Shown one piece after another: positions 1 to 8,812 of a stretch of 11,048 nt of DNA. Positions within the stretch are counted from its first letter, which is position 1, and the number at the start of each line of letters is the position of its first letter. The DNA lies in assembly GCA_900155495.1 (NCBI GenBank), contig FTLJ01001423.1, positions 1 through 11,048 on the forward strand. The letters run 5' to 3'. Below the pieces are notes generated by a model, which was given only the letters and a program-made list of their open reading frames with translations, had not been told where the DNA came from and searched no databases. Origin of the DNA: Porogramme epimiltina (taxonomy: Eukaryota; Basidiomycota; Agaricomycetes; Polyporales; Polyporaceae). The position numbers were made by a program, and so were the translations under genes.

Positions 1-44
1 CGTGACCCTCGCCCCCAGCAGACCTCACGGTCCGCGTCGCATCA
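1..44 (+). repeat. LTR-like 3' end, partial copy A
   Basis: The first 44 bases match 4389-4432 in the same orientation. The first 24 bases are identical and I count 4 mismatches over the 44. Both copies stop matching just after a CATCA, which is where an LTR would end (terminal CA). The left part lies outside the window. I infer the end of a solo or truncated LTR. Nothing coding is seen from here to about 140. Confidence 0.4.
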
Positions 45-601
45 CCGTCTCCCCACATTCCTCTGTTCCTCCCCGTCATCCGCTTTGCGCGGGCGACTGT
101 TCATTTACCCTTCTCCGCCCTGATTCACCTCGATGCCTGTGCGGGGCCGCACTCGACAGTGTTGTCGGTTATATGTCCCTCCGGTCCGCCCCCCCCCTCT
201 TGCGCTCTCCGCTCCTCATAGACTCCCTGCGCAGGAGCAGCACTGGCCTTGGGCTCCCCCCACCTTCACGCATCTCTAAGCCCCCGCGTACCTCGGACCC
301 GCCACGTTTCTCCGCCCCTTGGGGCCCCTTGCTGGGCCCCGCGACGAGGCACGGGAGCTCCCGCAGGCGTCCTCACTGTCTCGGTGTAGGCCGGCTCCGC
401 GAGCAGATGTGCGCGCGTCGCGACATATATACACCGCACTGACTGTACCCAGGCTGTCTCGTATGTATGCTTTGAGTTTTGTTTACATACATGCATACGT
501 GGTGCACACATAGGTCTTCCCCTTCCCCTCCCATGCATTTCGCAATGGATGCGGGAGGTCACAGCCTCTCACAGGTGGCACGGTGCCTGATTTTGCAAAT
601 T

Positions 602-618
602 TGGTTCCGGCGCTGGGG
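602..618 (+). other. PBS-like motif in element copy 1
   Basis: TGGTTCCGGCGCTGGGG follows a possible LTR end (TTTTGCA at about 591-597). Its reverse complement ends in CCA, as the 3' end of a tRNA would. The equivalent in copy 2 (10486-10502) differs by one base. It is only a candidate: no tRNA was matched. Confidence 0.3.
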
Positions 619-649
619 TCATCCTCAACAAAGGAGAATGAGAGCTCGA

Positions 650-836
650 CCAATGGAAGGACTCCAGAACAGTTACTCGTATTACTTAAGCAATGGAGCG
701 CGAGCCTCAATCCAAGGAGAGCCCCAAAGGGAAAGCGAGTGCTCAGCCAATGACCGCGCAGAACGGTGTCCCGTATTACTTAGGCCATGGAGTGAGAGCC
801 TCATTCCAAGGGGGGCCCAAATGGGAAGCTCTTGAG
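650..836 (+). repeat. About 90-bp tandem repeat in element copy 1
   Basis: Two imperfect units, 650-746 (97 bp) and 747-836 (90 bp), each begin with CCAAT. Each contains a TATTACTTA motif, a GAGCCTCA motif and a CCAAAGGG- or CCAAATGGG-type motif, and a third partial start (CCAATAGA) follows at 837. The same array occurs in copy 2 at 10547-10734, so it is a built-in part of the element. Confidence 0.75.
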
Positions 837-1101
837 CCAATAGAATTAATCCATCAATGATGGTGGCCGCAAATGTCTTATGTAATCCATGTTTTTCCCC
901 TGGCGCTCCGGTCCCTTGGAGCATGGCCTGGCTCAAGCAGGCTCGGTGGACGCCGGTCACATAGTGCACTCATCGCGATCGTTACAAGGTCATCAATCCA
1001 CATATTCGATTCCAAGGCTCATCGACTGAAAGGTGCGAAATTGTTAGAATCAATATATGTTCTTGCTGACACTCCCTTCATCAGTGGTAGTGCCTACGTG
1101 G

Positions 1102-1110
1102 CATATATAA
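1102..1110 (+). promoter_or_regulatory. TATA box of the JmjC gene
   Basis: CATATATAA lies 42-50 bases before the chosen ATG at 1152, a spacing that allows a TSS around 1130-1140 and a very short 5' UTR. The region 896-1100 holds no other gene and is the likely promoter. The dispersed element ends at about 895, so it may contribute upstream control sequence. Confidence 0.45.
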
Positions 1111-1151
1111 CTTTGCTTTGCCTGTTGCTCCGAACCAAATTTTGCACTGCT

Positions 1152-3875
1152 ATGCACTCCCCCGCAAGCGACGAGAACTCTCTGCTCCAAAAAGAAAGAT
1201 GTAGTCATCCCCGACTACCCCCACATTTCCGGAAACAACCCAAGTGCACCGTCTGCTTCGCTCTCAATAAACCTTCGGCCAACGCAGACCCCCCGTGCAA
1301 ATTCGTCGGTTCGTCAGGAAATAATGAGACTGTACTTGATCTAACTATTACTATCTAATAGGTTTTCGACGGGTTTTGACTTCGTCGTCTTCGTCTTCCA
1401 ATGGAAGCATCTCATTCCATAGAGATCATGCCGAAGAGCCCAATTTCCCGAGGGTCTTCGGTCACAAACTAAATGACGTCTTCAAAGGGATCATTGCTGT
1501 GAGTTGATGTTTAACCTGGAGCTATGAGATCATTTTTTAACCCCTGGATCTAGCGAAAGATCGCCCCATTGCTCTATCCACTTTTAGTGAAAGAGCTGGA
1601 CCACATTTCCCGACCCAATTCAGTCTTTCATAAGAAACTCGTAGATACGAGAGTCACATGCGGTAAGTACTCACTTGTAACGGCAGACCGCTTGCGATTT
1701 GAATAACATCTTCTGCAGATGCATGTGGGTCCGACCTCTTCGCAGGTGCATGGTTCTGTCGGAACTGTGCGATAGAAATTTGTCAAGAGTGCCACGACGA
1801 CTTGGTTCAAGATAGCACATCCGTGAGTTCAGCAGAATTCGCGTGACTCATGGGGATTGATAACTGTGAACCACGTAGATGAGCTATTGGATGGATGGAT
1901 CGAATCTCTGTACTGTCAAGACGCACGTTCGTGGTCCCAGGTCACCACACACTCCCGACCTGTTCTGGCCCTTCAGTAGCCTCTCCAAAGATGTTCTCAA
2001 TGACGCTATAGCTCGTCTCAATGTTCCTGATACATAGTGAGTCGTTTTCAGCACCGTTTGATGAGTTCACTTTTAGTAACACTGTACAGCAACGGGCTCA
2101 TCCCTCTGGATGGCGCTGTCTCGAAAGGTTCCGTCAAAGTCTTCAACGATTGCAGTTTCAGCCAGCATGAATTCGACGCAGCATTCGAATCTGGTGTACC
2201 ACTCTTAGTGAAGAATACGGACTCCTTGCTACAGGGGGAATGGACCCCAAGGGACTTCATAAGAAAGTACGGAAATGTTCAAGTGGGCCCGGTCGACTGT
2301 ATGACTGGCAAAGTAGCATGTGAACATTGGACAGCCGCGGAGTTCTTCAGACGCTTAGAAGCAGGGGATACAAACAATGGAATATGGAAGCTCAAGGTAG
2401 AGAAAATTGCGCATCAAGTATTTGTTTCTAACATGAGGTATAGGATTGGCCTCCGGAGGACAATTTCGGTGACATGTTCGGATCATTACGCAAAGACTTC
2501 ATGCTCTCTCTTCCTGGCTCATGCCGAGATACGGCTTCCCTCGATGGCGTCTTAAACCTTGCGGCCCACTTCCCCGAGAATGCGGTTGTTCCAGACTTAG
2601 GCGTGTCGTATATCCTTAATTGTACCGGTGAATATTAACTAACCCTCATTCTTGGTGCCAGGTCCCAAAATGTATGTCGCATTTGGAGACGACGGCCGCC
2701 TCACCCCGCACGGTACTACCAGACTCCACCTGGATGTAACGGATGCCGTTAACATCATGGTTTGGTCTAAGTCTCCAACGGAAGTAGCGGCTATTTGGCA
2801 CATCTTTCCATCATACTCCCAAAACCTCATTCGACAGTTTCTCCGGCAACGAAATCCGGGTCTGGGAATCCAGGACCCCATTCACGTTCAGTCAGAATTT
2901 TTAGATGATGTTGCACTCGGAGACCTTGCGAAAATGTATATGGTAGAGCCATGGACAATCAAACAGACTGTCGGCGATGCAGTCTTTATCCCTGCTGGCT
3001 GTCCACATCAGGTGAGAGGTTTTGCCACTATCAGTGGTAAGGGCATATATCATTGATGTGGCCCACACAGGTTCGCAATGTTCAAAGTGCAATCAAGGTT
3101 GCCTGTGATTTTGTGTCACCACACAATCTACATGCTACTGTGGACCTACTTTCCCAACAGAGGAAGCACAGACTTCATAGTGGAGGTCATGGGGCTGACG
3201 TCCTGCAGCTGTACAACCTTCTTTGGTATGCATGGTTGTCGGTTTCAACCTATGTAGACCCCGCTGCAGCTCGTAGGCATGTGGAAGGTGATGCCATTGT
3301 TCTGAAATCCAATTCAACTAGTATTAACAGCTCTTGTAGCCCCCAGAATGGACCAGGACCAGATGTCTTCGTTAACCAACGAACGCCCGGCTGGGTCCAG
3401 CTCTGGAGACCAAGGGTCTCACACTCTCCTGAAGGTCAGTCTATTTCTTGGTGGGATTACCATTGTTTCTGATCATTGAGCTTAGCGAGGTGACCTTGCA
3501 AGAAAGCACGCCGTCTACAAGGCAAAGATGGACCGCTCCAAAGCAGCAAAAAAATACGGCGGGGACCCAAATGGAATCTATCGATGCCTGCATCCTCGAT
3601 GTTCTCGAACGCTGAAGAAAAGGTCAGGCTTGACAGGTCACCTGTGAGTGACCAAACATATAGGGCTGCAATCATGATCGATAATTTGAATTGTTAGTGT
3701 CGGATGCCATGGAAGTTTCTTCCCACCTGGAGACCACAGCCATTTGCATGATAAGAAACAGTACACTGACAAGGAATTTATGAACGAGGTCAGGAATCGG
3801 TGCTTCCACACACCGGGATCTACGGTACTGCTCAAAATAGAGGAAGGACCGGATCCAGAGCCTTACAAGGGCTAG
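1152..3875 (+). CDS. KDM3/JHDM2-like JmjC histone demethylase with C2H2 finger
   Basis: Likely nuclear Fe(II)/2-oxoglutarate lysine demethylase; KDM3 enzymes act on H3K9me1/2. My exon model: 1152-1308, 1362-1498, 1554-1662, 1719-1822, 1879-2036, 2090-2396, 2444-2600, 2662-3011, 3071-3434, 3490-3643, 3698-3875 (724 codons; all phases agree). Domains: Cys module C32-x2-C35...C49-KF-x-GF; a six-Cys KDM3-type finger C134DAC137, C148-x2-C151, C156-x2-C159; JmjC cupin with GPKMY (377-381), Fe ligands H399-x-D401 and H492 in FIPAGCPHQ, and IKVACDFVSP (501-510); then C2H2 finger C647-x4-C652-x12-H665-x4-H670, itself split by an intron. No stop or frameshift interrupts the model. The start at 1152 follows a TATA box; the frame is open further upstream but runs into the dispersed element. 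The C-terminus is uncertain: two possible 52-bp introns (3789-3840, 3881-3932) would give an alternative end at 4027. Histone substrate is inferred from family. Base composition is less GC-rich than the fragments downstream. Confidence 0.85.
2601..2661 (+). other. GC-AG intron in the JmjC gene
   Basis: To keep the highly conserved PDL-GPKMY joint in frame, the donor must be GCGTGT after TTAG at 2600 and the acceptor CCAG at 2661, giving 61 bp with a CTAAC branch-like motif at 2639-2643. No GT donor in the right phase is present. It is either a true GC-AG intron or a T-to-C change in an ordinary GTGTGT donor. Confidence 0.6.
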
Positions 3876-3989
3876 CAGTGGTAGGGTAATTCCTTTGAAC
3901 ATCAACGGCATAGGGCTAACAACACCTTTTAGAACCCCGGCTACTATTGCATGGTGATGTGCATCCTGCACGGCTGCCCAGTGCAACCG

Positions 3990-4432
3990 CCCTCAAAACG
4001 ACTGCGCGCGACGCGCGTGCACCCTAAAAGCACGATCGTCTTCCGGACGACGCCGCACCACAACACCGTCCCGATCGTTCTCTCGTGCCCGTATTTCCTG
4101 TGTTTCGCCGGCTCTTGCACTGTTTATCCGTACAGTTTTGCGTCTCTCCTGTATGTATTTAATCCCTGCCTTCGAGCAGACGAATCCCGGCTTTGTTTTG
4201 TCACCTTCCAGCTCATCGTCTTCGTCGCACTTTCTCTCGCGCATTGGCGCGCTCGTCTTTAGTATTTTCGCCACACCGTTATTTTATCGACAGCCTCACA
4301 CGTCCGCCTCCGGCCTCCTACTACCCTCTCGCCTCGGCCCCCTCTCTCCTCTCTCGCTCCCCGCACGCACGCTTGCACGACTCGCCTCCGTGACCCTCGC
4401 CCCCAGCAGACCGCCCGGTCTGCGTCACATCA
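3990..4432 (+). repeat. LTR/promoter-like sequence, copy B of the 44-bp end
   Basis: This is a CT-rich stretch with a TATTTAA box at about 4154-4160 and a shared end (4389-4432) with bases 1-44. Directly after the CATCA end comes A-TGGTTACC (from 4433), which could be a primer-binding site. That arrangement (TATA, CT-rich transcribed part, CA end, TGG) is what an LTR of a fungal retrotransposon would show. The 5' boundary cannot be placed. The alternative JmjC C-terminus would run to 4027. No real ORF was recognised in it. Confidence 0.35.
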
Positions 4433-4590
4433 ATGGTTACCGCATTTTGCCCATCCAAGTGGATTTTGGTCTTCGGGGTAGTAGTAACTTTTCGTTGATT
4501 CAACTGTAATGCATGGGGCGCGGCTCGTTTCAGTGTCGCTCGTGTGCACCGCTTTCTGTCCTTCGTTTTCACCATTCCATGTAACCTTGT

Positions 4591-4858
4591 GCTTATGTCG
4601 AGTGGTTCAACACCGATCTTGATGGCCCAGATGACATTAGGGCCTCTGGGTAGTGCGTCCTGCAATTAATAATGACGTGCTCATGGTTGGCATTGTTCCT
4701 CTGGCTTCCATTGCCTGTGCCCGCCACCTGATTGACCCCGATGTCGGTACGCCTCCCCCACGAATCACGATATTCACTTTTCAGCTACTCTCGACAGTTT
4801 CCAAGCCTACTATGCTAATACCTACACAGACTGCCACTCACACGAGATTGTTCTGTAG
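4591..4858 (+). pseudogene. Decayed C-terminus of a DNA transposase (Plavaka-like?)
   Basis: AYVEWFN is readable at about 4591-4611. A second frame from 4653 reads INNDVLMVGIVPLASI then CARHLIDPDV, and a 38-bp intron (4747-4784, GTACGC...TTTTCAG) joins it to ATLDSFQAYYANTYTD and HSHEIVL before a stop at 4856-4858. The order VEWF, then an I-V-P-hydrophobic-SI-HLI block, then F-x-YYANxY-D-x-H is, from memory, the C-terminal pattern of Plavaka-type (CACTA-related) transposases common in Agaricomycetes. A frame change between about 4611 and 4653 breaks it, and the catalytic core upstream is missing. The exact superfamily is uncertain; KDZ or another basidiomycete transposase is possible. Confidence 0.45.
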
Positions 4859-5372
4859 TGTATCAGTAAATACGGCCACCTCACGTTTCGTTGAACCGAT
4901 TGAACTGTATTCCAAGTTGGCCGGCGCCTACACTGAACTAGGAGGCCTCTGGCGCCTCTGTCCTCATGCCTCTCTTCTACCCTCCTTCTCCGCTCAGATG
5001 CGCAGCGACCTCCGCTCACTCTCAACTCCCAGGAAGACGGAGTGGCGGTGCTTTCATCTCATGACTCTTCTCCAACTCCGTTCCTCTCCCGTGACGCGTT
5101 TCTCGTCTGCCTTATCCTCGTGTTGAAGTTCATACAAGGCCGTTGCAACCGGGTCTGGACAATTCTTTCTAGCAGCATAACGGCCAACGGCTTGGGATTT
5201 TATACCGGGTGAGTATTTTCTATTGGACGATGGAGTCAGAGGACTGAATAGTGTCCCTATCGTTGCTTGCCGTAGCATCATCCCAGCTCTGGCACCTTGG
5301 CACCAAGTCATCCCTCCCCCATCGCAAAATCCTCGCCGAAGCCACATCGCCACCTCCGAATAGGACCCTCAT
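4859..5372. other. No gene recognised
   Basis: The open frames here have no recognisable motif and no convincing exon structure. A TTTTATACCGGGTGAGT stretch near 5197-5213 contains a donor-like GTGAGT, but no matching exon was found. I treat it as intergenic or decayed repeat sequence. Confidence 0.4.
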
Positions 5373-5455
5373 CTACCGTAGCACACCTACCGCAGTACAC
5401 CTACCGCAGCACATCTACCTCAACACATCTACCGCAGCACACTTACCGTAGCACC
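5373..5455 (+). repeat. 14-bp minisatellite, about 6 units
   Basis: The unit is CTACCGCAGCACAC with variants, starting at 5373, 5387, 5401, 5415 and 5429, with a last 13-base unit at 5443-5455. The unit length is not a multiple of 3, so it cycles through frames, and no coding use is likely. Confidence 0.85.
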
Positions 5456-5620
5456 GAGACCTCGAGGCTCGATCGCGGCCACCCTACCTCCAAACTTGCC
5501 CTACACTGTGCTCGAGCTCGGTGGAACGCGTTCTTGGAGACCGTACTCAGGCGAGGTGGAGAGACCCTTGCCGAGGCTTGTGGACAGACGTGAGACGGCG
5601 GGGGTTGCGATGAGGAAGGC

Positions 5621-5722
5621 AGAGAAGAACAAGAAGATGGAGAGGCGGAACAGGCACAGATAAGGATGTCTAGAGAAGAACAAGAAGATGGAGAGGCGGA
5701 ACAGGCACAGATAAGGATGTCT
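5621..5722 (+). repeat. Perfect 51-bp tandem duplication
   Basis: Bases 5621-5671 are repeated exactly at 5672-5722. The unit is 51 bp (17 codons). On the + strand it reads REEQEDGEAEQAQIRMS twice within an open stretch 5594-5780 that has no convincing start or family. Identity of the two copies implies a recent duplication. The long hydrophobic minus-strand frame over it is a by-product. Confidence 0.9.
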
Positions 5723-5949
5723 CGCGATGACCATCCATTGACGTCAGTGCAGAACCCTGCGGCAGGACTGCAGTTAGGCTAACGTCACTTTCCCGCAGCA
5801 TGCGCATGAGCAAGGTGGCGAAGGGACGGCTGACGGGTCAGGGGGCTTGGATGCTTCCCTCAATCAGTCTGGACCTTGCAAGCGCAGCGTCACGACCTTG
5901 ATATGCGATTCTCGACCCAACTGACAAAGAAAACAACACTCATGCGCGC

Positions 5950-6389
5950 AACTTCCCAGAGCGCTGGGATTCGTACTGGATCGTACAAGGTCTCATCGAA
6001 TCGGAGCTGCTCGATACTGTGAAGGATATTCTCAAGAACCTCATGAACGAATTGGAGAATTTCAGCTTCGTCTCGAACGGAGGGCGTATCTATTGTAGGT
6101 GAATATGCCCGTGCAAGGACGTCAGCTAATTCCCTGCCCAGATATGAATCGATCCCGCCAACGCTGCTTATTCGCGTAAGTAAGTATGCCTATATGACTC
6201 TCACGAGTTGCGGCTGATCACCATTGGAGTAGATGCATTCGCATTACGTGGCTGCGAGTAACTGCGAGTAACAACACGTCTATCCTCGAACGCGCTCTGC
6301 CACTGGCCGGAGCCAAGCTTAAGTGGAGGGTGGACAAATGACCCCTCAACGTTATGAGCCCCTTCTCCCAGAAGACATATGCCCACTAT
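5950..6389 (+). pseudogene. GH37 trehalase fragment, broken
   Basis: Trehalase hydrolyses alpha,alpha-trehalose to glucose. Exon 5950-6094 reads FPERWDSYWIVQGLIESELL and later FSFVSNGGRIY; this is the GH37 region with the WDSYW signature and the PNGGRxYYxNRS motif. Intron 6095-6141 (47 bp) is needed to give YYMNRS; exon 6142-6175; intron 6176-6232 (57 bp); then NNTSILERALPLAGAKLKW, a premature TGA at 6339-6341, and [14 protein letters not shown] up to about 6389. The splice phases still agree, so the stop is the clear lesion in the part present. The N-terminal half and the C-terminal catalytic part are absent. The fragment passes directly into CPSase sequence. Confidence 0.8.
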
Positions 6390-8540
6390 CTTTGGCGTCG
6401 ACACCCACGCCCTGACCAAAAAGATCCGAGAGAAGGGATCTATCCACGGAAAGATTCTGGCTCGGCGTGCAGATGCGCCCGCGAGCCGGCGTGCCTCGCT
6501 CATGTCCCCCTCTGCGCCCGCCTCGCGCGCTCCGTCGCCGCCTGGGGCGTTCACCGCACGCTGGCGCGAGGACTACGTCGACATTCCCTTCCACGACCCG
6601 CACCAGGACAACCTCGTCGCCGCGGTGTCCATCAAGGTCCCGCGCGTCTTCAAGCCGGTAGGCGTGCCCAAAATGCACCCGTCCGTGGCGCGTCCCCTCC
6701 GCGTGCTCGCCGTCGACGTCGGCATGAAGTACAACCAGATCCGGTGCTTCACGCACCGTGGCATCGAGCTGAAGGTCGTCCCGTGGGACTACGACTACCT
6801 CACGGGCACCGAGGAGCCCTTCGACGGCCTGTTCGTCTCGACCGGCCCCGGCGACCCCACCATAGTCGCGCCGGCGGCCATCGAGCGGCTCGCGTGCGCG
6901 ATGGAGAAGGCGGACCGGCCCATCTTCGGCATCTGCCTGGGGCCCTGGGCCACCAGCTGCTCGCGCTCGTGGCGGGCGCCAAGACGTCAAAGATGAAGCG
7001 CGGCAACCGCGGGCACAACCTGCCGTGCACGGACGCGCTGAGCGGGCGCTGCTACATCACGAGCCAGAACCACGGCTTCCAGGTCGAGACGGCGTCGCTG
7101 CCCGAGGGCTGGCGGGAGCTGTTCCAGAACGCGAAGGATGGGAGCAACTAGGGCATCTACTGCGTCGACAAGCCGTTCTTCTCGGTGCAGTTCCACCCCG
7201 AGTCGACGCCCGGCCCGCGCGACACGGAGTTCTTGTTTGTGGTGTTCGCCCAGAACATCCTCGACTGCGCGACGACCGGCGTGCTCGTCCCGATCTCGAT
7301 GCCGGGCGGGACGAAGGCGGAGCCTGAGAACGAGGTGCGCGTCCCCCGCGCGAACGTGCAGAAGGCCCTCATCCTCGGCTCTGGAGGCCTGTCCATCGGC
7401 CAGGCGGGCGAGTTCGACTACTCGGGCTAGCAGGCGATCAAGGTGCCGCTCAAGGAGGGGGGCGTCTACACCATCCTCGTGAACCCGAACATCGCCACGA
7501 TTGCGATGTCGCGCGGGCTCGCGGACAAGGTGTACTTTTTGCCGGTGACGCCCGAGTTCGTGCGCAAGATCATCAAGTACGAGAAGCCGGACGGGATCTA
7601 CGTCACGTTCGGGGGGCAGACGGCGCTGAGCGGTGGGCATCAAGCTCAAGGACGAGTTCGAGGCGCTCGGGTGCAAGGCGCTCGGGACGCCGATCGACAC
7701 GATCATCATGACCGAGGACCGGCAGCTGTTTGCGAGTGCGATGGAGGAGATCGGGGAGCGCTGGGAACAGTCGAGCACGGCGACGACCGTGGACGAGGCC
7801 GTCGCCGCGGCGGGCGCGATTGGGTACCTGGTGATGGCGCGCGCGGCGTACGCGCTGGGCGGGCTCGGCTCGGGCTTTGCGCAGGACGAGCAGCAGCTCA
7901 AGGCGCTGTGCTACAAGGCGCTCCCGACGAGCCCGTAGATGCTGACCGAGAAGAGCATGAAGGGATGGAAGGTGATTGAGTACGAGGTCGTACGCGACTG
8001 CTACGACAACTGCATCACGGTCTGCAACATGGAGGGATGTCGTTCTCTGAGGCTTGCTTGGAGCGATGGTGCTGAGCGAGGGTGTTGGTAGAACTTTGAC
8101 CCCCTGGGTGTCCGCACGGGCGACTCGATCGTCGTTGCGCCGTCCCAGACGCTCTTGGACGCGGACTACAACATGCTCCGGACGACGGCCATCAACGTCA
8201 TCCGCCACCTCGGCATCATCGGAGAGTGCAACATCCAGTACGCGCTGAACCCCACTTCGCGCGAGTACTACATCATCGAGGTGAGTTTTCTGTCTGTGTA
8301 TGCTCGCGCGGTGCGCTAATCGCCTCGGAAGGTCAACGCGCGGCTCTCGCGTTCGTCCGCGCTGGCGTCCAAGGCGACCGGGTACCCGCTCGCGTTCATC
8401 GTGGCGAAGCTCGGGCTCGGGATCCCGCTCAACGAGATCAAGAACTCGGTGACGAAGGTCAACGTCGGCGTGCTTCGAGCCGAGCTTGGACTACGTCGTG
8501 GTCAAGATCCCACTGGGACCTGAAGAAGTTCAGCCGCGTG
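6379..8540 (+). pseudogene. URA2-type carbamoyl-phosphate synthase fragment, broken
   Basis: In fungi the URA2 polyprotein carries glutaminase, CPSase and aspartate transcarbamoylase for the first pyrimidine steps. Order seen: [27 protein letters not shown], glutaminase nucleophile motif FGICLG (Cys at 6934-6936), [24 protein letters not shown], then without a gene break [86 protein letters not shown] and [18 protein letters not shown]. Glutaminase fused to synthase marks the URA2 type rather than separate arginine CPA subunits. Lesions: an 8-nt insertion after FGICLG, TAG at 7149 (expected Glu), TAG at 7428 (expected Ser), +1 shift near 7630, TAG at 7936, damaged splice donor at 8035, and shifts near 8475 and 8513. 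Intron 8281-8331 is intact. The second CPSase half and later domains are missing; after [10 protein letters not shown] the match stops. Confidence 0.9.
8035..8091 (+). other. Intron with mutated donor in the CPSase fragment
   Basis: The conserved joint CNME-NFDPLG requires removal of exactly 57 bases ending in TTGGTAG. The donor reads GGATGT where GTATGT would be expected, so the GT has become GG. This is a decayed intron retained at DNA level. Confidence 0.7.
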
Positions 8541-8753
8541 AGCCGCCTGCCAGACTGCTGGCACTGTGGGTGCGTTTCGCACTGCTGAGTGTGTTCTGGC
8601 TCGCCGTGTGTCCTTTCTCGTTCCCTGCGTTTATATGCCTACTGTAGTGTGCATAGAATAGTCTTAATGCTATAATTCTGCCGTCTCAGAAAGACGATCA
8701 GGAGCAATCTGTGTGCTTATGGAGCTTATAGAGCTTACTATCGGCCTTACGCA

Positions 8754-8800
8754 CCTTACTCGTCTTAGCTGATAAAAATAAGAGCGATAAGACGATAAGG
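8754..8800. repeat. Imperfect inverted repeat
   Basis: The left arm CCTTACTCGTCTTAGCT (8754-8770) pairs with AGCGATAAGACGATAAGG (8783-8800) with small gaps, around an A-rich loop GATAAAAATAAG. It could fold into a hairpin. It is not placed like a terminator of any intact gene. Confidence 0.55.
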
Positions 8801-8812
8801 GTTCCGGGAAAG

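Larger units (their letters stand above)
140..895 (+). mobile_element. Dispersed element copy 1 (LTR/leader-like, non-coding)
   Basis: This stretch is repeated in the same orientation at 9926-10806, with diverged sequence but the same order of landmarks and about the same two ends. Landmarks: a start near TGCGGGGCC, a TGT..TCGGTTATA motif at 160, a TATA-like box at 424-434, a shared block ending in CACATAGGT near 514, a TGGTTCCGGCGC motif at 602, then a tandem leader (650-836) and a common end near TCTTATGTAATCCA. TG-start, internal TATA, and a TGG-motif shortly after a possible ..CA end at about 597 resemble LTR plus primer-binding site plus leader of an LTR retrotransposon. No gag or pol coding is present. 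It could instead be a non-autonomous element of another kind. It ends about 250 bp before the start codon of the JmjC gene. Confidence 0.55.

Noticed and set aside
2..442. Open frame of 146 codons at the left edge
   Set aside because: Pro/Arg/Ser-rich product of GC-rich repeat sequence; it crosses the start of the dispersed element, and the copy at 9926 does not keep the same protein.
140..895. DNA transposon with terminal inverted repeats
   Set aside because: The two ends shared by both copies are not inverted repeats of each other.
873..1151. N-terminal extension of the first JmjC exon
   Set aside because: The frame is open but begins inside the dispersed element, lies upstream of and across the TATA box, and shows no conserved motif. 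The Met at 1152 fits better.
5373..5455. CRISPR-like array
   Set aside because: The units are 14 bp and directly adjacent with no spacers, and the genome is eukaryotic.
5501..5734. Minus-strand hydrophobic repeat protein
   Set aside because: It arises from the 51-bp duplication read backwards; no start context, neighbours or family support it.
6352..6990. Minus-strand open frame of 212 codons
   Set aside because: Shadow of the glutaminase part of the CPSase fragment, for the same reason.
6987..7901. Long minus-strand open frame (304 codons) over the CPSase fragment
   Set aside because: It is antisense to clearly recognisable CPSase motifs on the + strand. GC-rich third positions open the reverse frame; the product is Arg/Ala-rich with no family.
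7603..8208. Minus-strand open frame of 201 codons
   Set aside because: Shadow of the first ATP-grasp region of the CPSase fragment.
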